NCBI GenBank assembly: GCA_964474635.1
Contig: CAYYTT010000004.1
Location: 1 to 64,000, forward strand
Direction: 5' to 3'
Length of the DNA: 64,000 bases
Source of the DNA: CAYUYV01 sp964474635
GTDB taxonomy: Bacteria; Pseudomonadota; Alphaproteobacteria; JAJFIK01
In this document: piece after piece, positions 53,751 to 62,042 of the stretch
Numbering within the stretch: the stretch's first letter is position 1
How the letters are laid out: each line of letters opens with the position of its first letter
Translations under genes and position numbers: made by a program
Notes under the pieces: generated by a model
Seen by the model: the letters and a program-made list of their open reading frames with translations, nothing else
What the model was told of the DNA's origin: nothing
Databases searched by the model: none

Positions 53751-53779
53751 TTGACACCACAGATTAGCAAATCTACACC
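53751..53779 (+). promoter_or_regulatory. Candidate sigma-70-like promoter for the surface lipoprotein
   Basis: A perfect TTGACA (53751-53756) is followed after 17 bases by TACACC, a weak -10. The spacer contains the near-palindrome AGATTAGCAAATCT (53761-53774), which could be an operator. The surrounding DNA is AT-rich compared with the window. Confidence 0.4.
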
Positions 53780-53833
53780 AATCGCCATAATATGCGCAGC
53801 AAGTCGAAAGGCTGTTGGTGGGGTAGTTTTGAT

Positions 53834-55260
53834 ATGAACCGTTTTCTGTATTCAGCCGGCGTTGTCGCCTTGAGTTGTGGCCTTTCCGGCTGCTTCTTGT
53901 TCGGTAGTCTCGATACGATTGAGACGTCTTCATTTGAAGAGACTTCGCCGTCAACGGGTAATGATGCAGATCCAACACCGAGCGGTGAAGCCGATCCCAC
54001 ACCGAGCGGTGAAGCGGATCCCACGCCCANNNNNNNNNNNNNNNNNNNNNNNNNNNNNNNNNNNNNNNNNNNNNNNNNNNNNNNNNNNNNNNNNNNNNNN
54101 NNNNNNNNNNNNNNNNNNNNNNNNNNNNNACACCGAGCGGTGAAGCCGATCCCACACCGAGCGGTGAAGCGGATCCCACGCCCAGCGGGGATAGCGATCC
54201 GGGTACGGAGGGCGGTACAGGCGGCGACAGCGGCTCCGGCGGCACGGGCGGTGATAGCGGCTCGGGCGGTACTGGCGGTGACAACGGCTCCGGCGGCGGA
54301 ACTGGCTCTGGCGGGTCCAGCGGGTCTGGGGGCTCCAGCGGGTCTGGCGGCTCCGGGTCCGGCACGGATGATTTCACGTCCCTCTCCGGCGTCATCGGCC
54401 GGACCTTCACCGAGGACACGCAGTTCGACGGGACCAACAACGCCACCCGCACCACCGGGTCCAGTGTTGACACCGACGGGCTCAACGTTGCCGATGACCC
54501 TGTCCTGATCGTGCAACCGGACGCCAATGGCGCTGTCCGTGCGATTTCCGTGAGCGTGAACAACCAGAGTTATACGATTACGGATCAAAATTTCGACGGT
54601 TTTGATACCTACAACGCCAGTGGCGGCAACATCACCGAAAGCTTCTTTGAGACCAACGTAGTGCAAGGCGGCAGTGCGGCCGAGCTTGGGCTTTTGTCCT
54701 TCGACAGTCTCGACTTGGACTTCATTCAAGTTGGCGTGCTGACGACTGGCACAAACAATGACGATGTGGACTTCGCCAACATCTTCGCCGCCGCGATTAC
54801 ACCGGCTGGCGTGGACCCGGCACAGTCGATCCCGACCGTCGGCGGGGCCACCTATACTGGACAAAGCTATGGCGGCGTTTTCGATGCCACCAACGTCAAC
54901 CTGGACGACGGGCCGATCATCTTCACTTCGGATGTTAGTGTGTCGGTGGACTTCGTGACCACCGGGGTGACCGGAACACTCAATAATTTCCAGTATTTCG
55001 ATGGGGACACGACGCTGCAGACCAACGATTTCAATCAGCCTTTCACCTTCGGCTTCACGGGAACCTTCGACCGTCCGTCTGCGGAATTTCAGGCCGGCAT
55101 TTCGCAAGGCGGAACCGGGGTCGTCTCGGGCGTTTTCGGCGGAGATGCATCGGAGATCGGGGGAACCTTCAGCGTTTCAGCACCCTTCGGCGCCGGGGGA
55201 GAAGCCGTGCTGGTGGGCGGCTTCGCAGGCGAGACGAACGACATCGCGCCGCCGCCCTGA
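53834..55260 (+). CDS. Slam-dependent type surface lipoprotein with TbpB-like barrel (contains gap)
   Basis: A predicted surface-exposed lipoprotein. The signal peptide ends in lipobox LSGC (Cys20). A stalk of TPSGEADP octapeptides and a long Gly/Ser/Thr linker precede the C-terminal domain, which ends with GVVSGVFGGDASEIGGTFSV, characteristic of the eight-stranded TbpB/fHbp-like barrel (TbpBBD). Ns at 54030-54129 with 55-bp duplicated flanks break the frame; removing 155 bp gives a continuous 423-residue protein, though the true number of octapeptides may be higher. The gene next door is a Slam translocon. Such lipoproteins often bind transferrin, haem carriers or host factors; the ligand here is unknown. 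Confidence 0.85.
53975..54190. repeat. 24-bp tandem repeat (TPSGEADP) spanning the gap
   Basis: Units of the form ACACCGAGCGGTGAAGCSGA plus TCCC repeat on both sides of the Ns and encode TPSGEADP. Repeat collapse in the assembly is likely, so copy number is uncertain. Confidence 0.85.
54030..54129. other. Assembly gap (100 N) with 55-bp duplicated flanks
   Basis: Exactly 100 Ns. The 55 bases ending at 54029 are identical to those starting at 54130. Because the flanks are tandem repeats, the real array may be longer than one overlap. Confidence 0.9.
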
Positions 55261-55763
55261 TCGCGCCGCGACCCCGACCGCGCCCGCCGATTTAACGGCA
55301 AACGGGCATCGATTATGGCGCGGGGCGATTAACCCGCATCGCGCTTAAGGCGATGGCCGTGGCCCGGCGCCCTCGCGCCGCCTCCGCGGAGCGCCCCAAA
55401 AGGCCCGATGGGGGCGCGTGAGCGCAAAGAACACAGAGAAACGGCGTGCTGGCTTCAGCTTGATCCAGATTTCTCGCCCGCTGCTCTTGCCGCATGGCCG
55501 CGGCACACCCCATGGCAAACGGCATCTGTCCCTCGGACGATGCCGTTTTTTTGGTGAAGAAGCCCAATGGAGGCGGCTTTTTCCCCGGTGGTGGCCTTGG
55601 GTCCTGCGGCCTGTGCCGTTGAAACGGCGCGGCGGCTCAAGGGTCGCTGTCCTTAGGACTTTGCTGGCGCGCCAGAACCCAAGGCAGGCCGGCGGTGGAG
55701 GCGGGCCTGATCCTGCCCCAAGGGGCGGCCTGAGGCATGCGCGGCCCGGAGTAACGAAGAGCC
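55261..55763. other. Region between surface lipoprotein and Slam genes
   Basis: This 503-bp region holds one full copy of the dispersed repeat (55351-55486). The remaining sequence has no gene I can support. The two genes it separates are functionally linked, so the repeat may have inserted between them. Confidence 0.5.
55351..55486 (-). repeat. Dispersed intergenic repeat, copy 5
   Basis: Minus-strand copy, the best match to copy 3: it starts GAGCAGCGGGCGAGAAATC, has the core GGGCCTTTTGGGGCGCTCCG and ends GGGCGCCGGGCCACGGCC. Confidence 0.75.
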
Positions 55764-57137
55764 ATGCGTATCCTGGTTTGGTTTTTGTACAGAGCAGGCC
55801 TGGTCCTGGCCGGAGGATGTGTCCTTCTCGCACTTTCCGGCGGTCTGCCCAGCCGCGCGCAAGACGCAAACGAAGAAGGCGGCGAGGTCATTCGCCTTGA
55901 GGGCGAGGCCGCGCTCGAGGCCGCTGTGGTGCTGGCCATTCGCGCCAAGGACTGGCGAACCGCCCTGGGGATTATCGAGGCCTACCCCGCGGACTTAAGG
56001 GCAACACAGCAAATCCGGTTTGTGGAAGCCTTCGTGCAGCGCAATCTGGGCGCCCGGCGGCGCGCCATCGATCTTTATCAGCGGATGCTCGCCGAAGACG
56101 ACAGTTTAATCCGTGTGCGTTTGGAATTGGCTGCCACATTCCTTGAAATCGGCGCCGAACGCGCGGCCGAACAGCAATACCGTCTTGCCCTCGCCAGCGA
56201 TCCGCCCGCACGGATCAGTGCCTTCATTCGCCAGGCGCTGGCGACCCTGGCCGAACGCCGGCGTTGGCGCTTCTCAGTCCAAGGGGCGCTTGTTCCCGAT
56301 ACAAATGTCAATTCCGCGACCCAGGCCGAAACCGTCAGCGTGGCAAGCCCCATTGGACAGGTCGACACGGTGCTGACGGAACAATCGCGGGAGCGGGCGG
56401 GCATCAGCCTGTTCGCCGTCGGCTCCATCGACCGGTTCGTCACCCTGGCCCCGCGCCGGCGGCTGCGCTTTTCCAGCTTTGCGCGGGTGGTGGAGAATGA
56501 GGGCGGAAACTTTGACGATTACACCGTCGGTGTCGGGTTCGGCCCGGAACTGAGGATCGGCAATGTGGAAGCGGCCCTCCAGACGACGCTGGCGCAGCGC
56601 TGGTTTGGCGGGCGCCTGTTTTCGCGAACGCTGGACATGCGCCTCAATCTGGTGCGCTCCCTGTCCCAACGGGTGCGGGGCGAGGCCGCCATTTCGATTA
56701 TCAAGGTCAATGACTTTTTCGCCGACGCGCGGGACACGCTGATCTACGGAGTCGATTTCAATCCCACTTTTTTTGCCAGCCCACGGCGCTTTTGGCGCCT
56801 GCTGACCTCCATCCGGCGCGGCGATGCGCAGGGCGATTTTGAAAGCTACTGGCTTGGCCGGCTTGGCGGCGGGATCTATCAGGCGCTTTTCTGGGGGCTC
56901 GCGGTCTATGCGGAAGTGGGCCTGAGCTACCGGATACACGACGATCCCAATCCATTTTTCGCAATCACCCGCGAAGATCTGCAGCTCAGTGTCGTGACGC
57001 GGCTGTCAAAGCGTGACTGGACCCTCTATGGGTTCACGCCCTTTATCGGCGGGCAGATTCTGCGTAACGAATCCACGCTGCCCATCAATGACTTCAACCG
57101 GGAGCGCATCGAGTTGGGCGTTACACGGACATTCTAA
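55764..57137 (+). CDS. Slam-family surface lipoprotein translocon
   Basis: A 457-residue Slam (DUF560, type XI secretion) protein. The signal peptide ends near PSRAQD; residues about 60-150 are a periplasmic TPR region (RRAIDLYQRMLAED, RAAEQQYRLALASD); residues about 165-457 form a beta-barrel with the family blocks VQGALVPDTNVNSAT near the start and an outer-membrane C-terminus ending in Phe (TRTF). Slam moves TbpB-like lipoproteins to the cell surface, and such a lipoprotein is encoded directly upstream. The gene is convergent with, and 15 bp from, the amidohydrolase. Confidence 0.9.
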   Translation: MRILVWFLYRAGLVLAGGCVLLALSGGLPSRAQDANEEGGEVIRLEGEAALEAAVVLAIRAKDWRTALGIIEAYPADLRATQQIRFVEAFVQRNLGARRRAIDLYQRMLAEDDSLIRVRLELAATFLEIGAERAAEQQYRLALASDPPARISAFIRQALATLAERRRWRFSVQGALVPDTNVNSATQAETVSVASPIGQVDTVLTEQSRERAGISLFAVGSIDRFVTLAPRRRLRFSSFARVVENEGGNFDDYTVGVGFGPELRIGNVEAALQTTLAQRWFGGRLFSRTLDMRLNLVRSLSQRVRGEAAISIIKVNDFFADARDTLIYGVDFNPTFFASPRRFWRLLTSIRRGDAQGDFESYWLGRLGGGIYQALFWGLAVYAEVGLSYRIHDDPNPFFAITREDLQLSVVTRLSKRDWTLYGFTPFIGGQILRNESTLPINDFNRERIELGVTRTF

Positions 57138-57152
57138 ACCGCCCTACGGCCC

Positions 57153-58460
57153 TCATGGGCGCGCACCGTCCCGCTCACGCGGATCATCGAGTTTGATCAC
57201 GGTCCCGCCCTTCATGACGAAGTCCACCGTTTCAAGTTCGCGAATGTTTTCGAGGGGGGAGCCGTCCACGGCCACCATGTCCGCCAACATTCCAACCTTC
57301 AATTGCCCCCGGTCTTCAACGCCGAGCAGTTCGGCGGCATTGATCGTGGCCGATTGCAGGGCGTGGAGCGGCGTCATGCCCCGGCGTACCATGGCGTGGA
57401 ACTCCCGGCCCACCTCCGTGTGGCGCAAGACGCCGGAGTCCGAACCGAAAGCGATTTTCACACCGGCCTCCAAGGCCAGCTTGAAGCTGCGGTCCCGGTG
57501 GGCGCGCAGGGCCGTGGCCTTCGCCCGGGTCCAGGGCGGGGTGTTTTCGGGCAAGGGAATATCGGCAAGGTAAATGGTCGGCACCAGGACGGTGCCCCGC
57601 CGGACCATCTCATCCACAATCTCGGGCGTCATGACCGAACCGTGCTCAATGGAGGCAACGCCGGCCTTGATGGACGCAAGGATGCCATCGGCGCCGTGGG
57701 CGTGGGCCATCACCTTCAAGCCCTGGCGTCTGGCCTCCTCCACGACCGCATGCAGTTCGGGGGCGGAGTATTGTTGGGCACCGGGCAACTCTCCGCGCGA
57801 AAACACGCCGGCGGTGGCGCACACCTTGATGACTTTCACACCGTGTTTGGCCTGGTAGCGAACGGCCCGCAGAATTTCGTCGACACCGTTCGCAATGCCC
57901 TGGTTGGGTCCGAGTTCCATGATCCCGGGGGCAAATCCGCCCACGTCGCAATGGCCGCCCGTGATGGAAATGTAGTGACCGGCCGGAAACATGCGCGGCC
58001 CTTCCACGCGTCCCGCTTCGATGGCGCGCATCAGGGCCACATCGGGAAAGCCGGGCCAGGCGCCGGCATCGCGCACGGTCGTGAAGCCCCCCCGCAAGGT
58101 CTGCCCACCGAACAAAACACCGTAGAGCGCCCAGTCGGCGGGCGTTTCGAGGACCGGGGCCCGGGTCCAGTGGTCGGCGGTGAAAAAATCGAGGGTGACA
58201 TGGGTGTGCATGTCCATGAGGCCGGGCAGGAGCGTGCGGTCGCCCACATCAATGCGCTCCGCGTCGCCGGGCACACGGTCCGGATTTACGGCCGTGACCC
58301 GTCCGTCCTCGACCAGAATGCGCGCGGGACTGATCGTCTCGCCCGTCGCCACATCGATCATGCGGGCCGCTTCGACGAGTGTCACGTCCGCGCGCGCGGG
58401 CGGCAGGGCGGCAAGAAGCGCAAGGCCGGCGAGGGCGAGACGGGGGAGCAGTGCGGGCAT
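57153..58460 (-). CDS. Exported amidohydrolase
   Basis: A 435-residue metal-dependent hydrolase of the amidohydrolase superfamily (imidazolonepropionase/prolidase-like group). Metal ligands are seen in HTH, the likely carboxylated Lys in KVIKVCA, AHAHG, IEHGS and FGSDSG. A signal peptide ends near PARAD, so it acts in the periplasm. ATG 58460 with AAAGG upstream. The substrate is likely a dipeptide or cyclic amide. Confidence 0.87.
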   Translation of the reverse strand: MPALLPRLALAGLALLAALPPARADVTLVEAARMIDVATGETISPARILVEDGRVTAVNPDRVPGDAERIDVGDRTLLPGLMDMHTHVTLDFFTADHWTRAPVLETPADWALYGVLFGGQTLRGGFTTVRDAGAWPGFPDVALMRAIEAGRVEGPRMFPAGHYISITGGHCDVGGFAPGIMELGPNQGIANGVDEILRAVRYQAKHGVKVIKVCATAGVFSRGELPGAQQYSAPELHAVVEEARRQGLKVMAHAHGADGILASIKAGVASIEHGSVMTPEIVDEMVRRGTVLVPTIYLADIPLPENTPPWTRAKATALRAHRDRSFKLALEAGVKIAFGSDSGVLRHTEVGREFHAMVRRGMTPLHALQSATINAAELLGVEDRGQLKVGMLADMVAVDGSPLENIRELETVDFVMKGGTVIKLDDPRERDGARP

Positions 58461-58550
58461 GGAGCGACCTTTCAAGACTGCGCCAGGCAAGCCTTCGACG
58501 GTCGGCGGGTGTATCGCTCCGGCCGCGTCAGGGCCGCGCCGATGGGCGCC

Positions 58551-59333
58551 TCACGTCCACCCTGTCTGGCGTTTGACCAGAGCAATGTACCAGTCCCGAG
58601 GCAGCCATTTCAGGACTTTGAGCTGATAGGTGAAAATTTTTGGGAAGGTGATCTCGAAAGCCTGGCGCTTGAGACCTTTGACGATCAGATCGGCCGCCTT
58701 TTTCGACGGGATCATGAATGGCTTTGGGAATTCGTTGTCGTCCTGTGCCGGGGTTTCCACAAAACCCGGATTGATGACCGACACGCGCACCCCGTGGCGG
58801 TCGAGTTCGATTTTCATCGCCTCGGCCAGATTGATGAGGGCCGCCTTGGTCGCGCCATAGGCGGCGCTGGTCGGCAGGCCGCCATAGCCCGTGACCGAGG
58901 AGACGATGGCGATATGGCCCTTGGCGCGGCCGATCATCCGGGGAATGACGGGTTCCAGGCCATGCACCGTCCCCATCAGATTGACATCGAAGGACTTGCG
59001 AAAGGTCTCCGCGTCAAGCTCGGGCACCTCGAGCGGCAGATAGATCCCCGCATTGAGCACAACGAGCGCCAACGGCCCATGGGCGCCTTCCATGGCCTCC
59101 ACGGCCTCAGCCATGGCTTGCCTGTCCGTTGTGTCGGCCGGGAACGGGTGGATCGATCCTGTCAGGTCCGCCGCTTCGCGCGACAGGGCTTCGAGCGCAT
59201 CCGCCGACCGGGCCGTTGCCGCAACGGTCCAACCTTCCCCGGCGAGCGCCAGGGACAGGTCCCGGCCGATCCCGGAGCTTGCGCCCGTGACCCAGGCAAT
59301 CCCGTCCGCGGGGCTGACGACTTGATTACGCAT
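58551..59333 (-). CDS. Short-chain dehydrogenase/reductase
   Basis: A 260-residue classical SDR: TGASSGIG near residue 16, NAGIY, and YGATK for the catalytic Tyr-x-x-x-Lys. ATG 59333 lies inside the end of the photolyase gene, so the two are translationally coupled. SDRs of this type are frequent members of ChrR/RpoE photooxidative-stress regulons. Confidence 0.9.
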   Translation of the reverse strand: MRNQVVSPADGIAWVTGASSGIGRDLSLALAGEGWTVAATARSADALEALSREAADLTGSIHPFPADTTDRQAMAEAVEAMEGAHGPLALVVLNAGIYLPLEVPELDAETFRKSFDVNLMGTVHGLEPVIPRMIGRAKGHIAIVSSVTGYGGLPTSAAYGATKAALINLAEAMKIELDRHGVRVSVINPGFVETPAQDDNEFPKPFMIPSKKAADLIVKGLKRQAFEITFPKIFTYQLKVLKWLPRDWYIALVKRQTGWT

Positions 59334-60909
59334 GGTCCTTTTCCTTCTTCTTATCCTTGGAGCCTCTGGAGGATGAGCTGATCTCCCGGAAGAAACGGGC
59401 CGAGTCCTCTGCCACCGCCTCGCGCCGGTCGGCATTCATCTTGGCCAGGGTCCGGTAGGGCATGGCGAGGCGTGGATTGTCTTCCAACGTCTTTTCGTTT
59501 TCGATCAAAAAGTTCCAATACAGATAATTGAACGGACAGGCCTGTTCACCGTTCTTTTTGGATACCTTGTAGTGGCAGGATTTGCAGTAGTTGGACATGC
59601 GGTTGATGTAGGCGCCGCTTGCCGCGTAAGGCTTTGAGGCCAGAAGCCCTTCATCGGCAAAAAGAGCCATGCCGTGGGTATTGGGCAGCTGTACCCATTC
59701 ATAGGCGTCCGCATAGACAATCAGATACCATTCGTTCACCTCATCCGGTGACAAGCCGGCGAGGAGGGCGAAATTGCCCGTGATCATCAACCGCTGGATA
59801 TGGTGGGCATAGGCGTTGGCCTTGGTTGTGGCCACCGTGTCCCGGATGCAGGCCATGCGCGTGTCGCCGGTCCAAAAAAAGTCTGGGAGCGGACGTTTGG
59901 CGCCGAATGTGTTGCGCTTTTTGTAATCCGGCATTTCGCGCCAATAAATCCCGCGCACGAACTCCCGCCAGCCCAAAATCTGCCGAATGCACCCTTCGGC
60001 CGCATTCAACCGCACCTTGCCGTTTTGGTAGCGCTTTTCGGCCGCTTCACAACAGGCGAGCGGATCAAGCAGGCCGGCATTGAGATATTGCCCGATCAGG
60101 CTGTGGAACAGGAACGGATCGCCCGCGCGCATGGCATCCTGATAGGTGCCGAATTGCGGCAGGCAGACATCGAGGAAATGGGTGAACAGCGCCTCTGCGT
60201 CCTCGGCCGTCACGGCGAAATCGAAAGGTTCCAGGTCGCCGAAATGATCCGCAAACGCCGCGTCCACTTCCATGATCACCGCGCGCGTGATGGCATCGGC
60301 CTCGATGCCCAGCCGGTCCGGCGGCGTCACCGTGTCGGGCAGGGCGTCCCGGTTGTCGGCGTCGTAATTCCATTGCCCCCCCGTGGGTGAGCCGTCCGGT
60401 TCCAAGAGGATGCCGGTCTTGCGCCTCATTTCACGGTAGAAAAATTCCATACGGAGTGTCTTGCGCCCTTCGGCCCAGGCATCGAACTCCCCATGGCTTG
60501 CGATAAACCGATCATCGTCGCGGATTTCGACGCGCATGTTGAGTGCGCGGGCCCAGCCGGCCATGTCCTCGGCCAGTCGGTACTCACCGCATTCGGTGAC
60601 CACCACCTGATCGAATTCGCCATCTCGAACCGCGCGGCGCACTTCTTCGGCGAGGCTTCCCTCATTGTGCTGATCGTCATGGCGGACATAACGAACGTCA
60701 ATGCCCTCATCTTCCAGCGCGGCCGCGAAATGGCGCATGGCTGAAAAAAGGAATGCGATCTTCTTTTTATGATGGCGGACATAGGTCGCCTCGGCTTTCA
60801 CCTCGGCCATCAGAACCGTGTCGTGATCCAAGTCGATATCACGCAGTGAGCTGATGGATCGGCTGAGCTGATCGCCCAGCACGAGGCGAAGCGTTCTGGT
60901 CTTCGACAT
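59326..60909 (-). CDS. phrB: FeS-type bacterial cryptochrome/(6-4) photolyase
   Basis: A 527-residue FeS-BCP photolyase that repairs (6-4) photoproducts using FAD, a ribolumazine antenna and a 4Fe-4S cluster. Cluster cysteines match Agrobacterium PhrB in order and spacing: one in CIRQILGWREF, then CKSC and, twelve residues on, ACPFN. The FAD region WGREF-like GWREFVRGIYW and the LTGNFAL-like MITGNFALL are present. The Lys/Ser-rich tail is unremarkable. It follows chrR by 51 bp in the same direction. Confidence 0.94.
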   Translation of the reverse strand: MSKTRTLRLVLGDQLSRSISSLRDIDLDHDTVLMAEVKAEATYVRHHKKKIAFLFSAMRHFAAALEDEGIDVRYVRHDDQHNEGSLAEEVRRAVRDGEFDQVVVTECGEYRLAEDMAGWARALNMRVEIRDDDRFIASHGEFDAWAEGRKTLRMEFFYREMRRKTGILLEPDGSPTGGQWNYDADNRDALPDTVTPPDRLGIEADAITRAVIMEVDAAFADHFGDLEPFDFAVTAEDAEALFTHFLDVCLPQFGTYQDAMRAGDPFLFHSLIGQYLNAGLLDPLACCEAAEKRYQNGKVRLNAAEGCIRQILGWREFVRGIYWREMPDYKKRNTFGAKRPLPDFFWTGDTRMACIRDTVATTKANAYAHHIQRLMITGNFALLAGLSPDEVNEWYLIVYADAYEWVQLPNTHGMALFADEGLLASKPYAASGAYINRMSNYCKSCHYKVSKKNGEQACPFNYLYWNFLIENEKTLEDNPRLAMPYRTLAKMNADRREAVAEDSARFFREISSSSRGSKDKKKEKDHA

Positions 60910-60960
60910 GACCGCTCCTGGACTGAGAGATGAAACGTGGGACGGGACAGGCCCGGGACA

Positions 60961-61635
60961 TTATTCCCGGGCAAACAGATTGAGAATGCGCCCCACCGGT
61001 CCCGTCAGGCGCATGGGCGCATCCACGACCGCAAGGCAGATGCAGTCGCGCCCTGGATCGGCGATGGGCCGGTGATTGACCGACCCGTCGGCCGTGCAGA
61101 CATCGCCGCGATGATAGGAGCCGCGGATGTCATGGAAACTGCCGGACAGGACGAGCGTTAACTCGAGGCCGCGGTGCGTGTGGCTGGGGATCGCCCGATC
61201 TGCACCAATTTTGAGCAGCCGCGCTTCCCCGTCCTGGGAAGTGCGGTCGCGGCCGACCGACGGCAGGGGATAGTCCCAAATGCCCGGAAAAATCGGTTGC
61301 CACGGCACGTCTTCAATCCCGCATCCAACTGCCTCACGCAGGGCGCTAGGCAGAACCGGATCGCGCGGCACGGGACAGGCGGTATCAATGGTGGATGTGC
61401 TGTGGTCATGCTCGCCATGGTCGATCAGGGCGAAGGCGTCGCCCTGCGCCATGGGCACGGCGTTGAGGGTCCCCCCATCGAAGACCATCGAAGCGGCCAC
61501 ATCTTCATACAGTTGCACCGTGCGCCGGCAATCGGGGCAGTAGGTTAAATGGGCCCCGATGAGCAGCGCCTTGCTCCGCGCGCTAACGCCGGCCGCGTAT
61601 TCCAAGAGTAGATCCTCTGGCGGGTGGTAGTTCAT
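60961..61635 (-). CDS. chrR: ChrR-family zinc anti-sigma factor
   Basis: A 224-residue anti-sigma factor that holds a group-IV sigma factor (RpoE) and releases it under singlet oxygen. The N-terminal zinc domain has His4, His29, Cys33 and Cys36 (HLTYCPDC), the ZAS motif; the C-terminal cupin shows HTHRGLELTLVLSG. ATG 61635 is the family start (MNYHPPEDLLLEYAAG); an upstream open frame to 61941 is not family-like. Normally the rpoE gene lies directly upstream and is translationally coupled; here it is absent. Confidence 0.93.
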   Translation of the reverse strand: MNYHPPEDLLLEYAAGVSARSKALLIGAHLTYCPDCRRTVQLYEDVAASMVFDGGTLNAVPMAQGDAFALIDHGEHDHSTSTIDTACPVPRDPVLPSALREAVGCGIEDVPWQPIFPGIWDYPLPSVGRDRTSQDGEARLLKIGADRAIPSHTHRGLELTLVLSGSFHDIRGSYHRGDVCTADGSVNHRPIADPGRDCICLAVVDAPMRLTGPVGRILNLFARE

Positions 61636-62042
61636 GGGACCAACCGTTACTGAAAAAGAAAAGGTGAAGGCGGAAAGGCTCATCCTGCCCATGCTCCGCT
61701 TAACCACCCTTGACTTGGAACAAGATCTAGGACGAAGAGGCCGGCCGTCCACCCACAGTGCGCGGGTCAGCCCTGCCGGTTTTGCAGACCCTCGCGGGGC
61801 CTTGCGCCGCGCGAGGCGCACTTCGAGCGGGATTGGTTGCGATGGGGTGCAACCGATGCGGCCTGACGCCATGCCCCCTGCGCCCAACCCCCCAGGGCGC
61901 CGCTTAGGCCTGGATTGTTCGCCCTGGCTCACATCTTTCACCAGGGCATGAGCGTTGCCATGTCACCGCTTCGGCGCCGCGAGCGCGCCACCGGCGGCCC
62001 AGAGGTTTGGAAAAACAGGGCTGAGATCCTGGAAGACACAGA
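61636..62042. other. Divergent chrR / cysK intergenic region
   Basis: A 407-bp region with both promoters. No rpoE gene or fragment is detectable on the minus strand, where it would be expected. GGAAGA precedes the cysK start. I see no riboswitch. Confidence 0.45.

Noticed and set aside
53975..54190. CRISPR-like array
   Set aside because: The repeats are direct and contiguous without spacers, in frame, and encode a TPSGEADP stalk.
57303..59381. 692-codon plus-strand open frame opposite the amidohydrolase and SDR genes
   Set aside because: It is antisense to two well-supported genes, its composition is Gly/Arg/His/Gln-rich, and it crosses both genes and the gap between them. High-GC codon bias creates such shadows.
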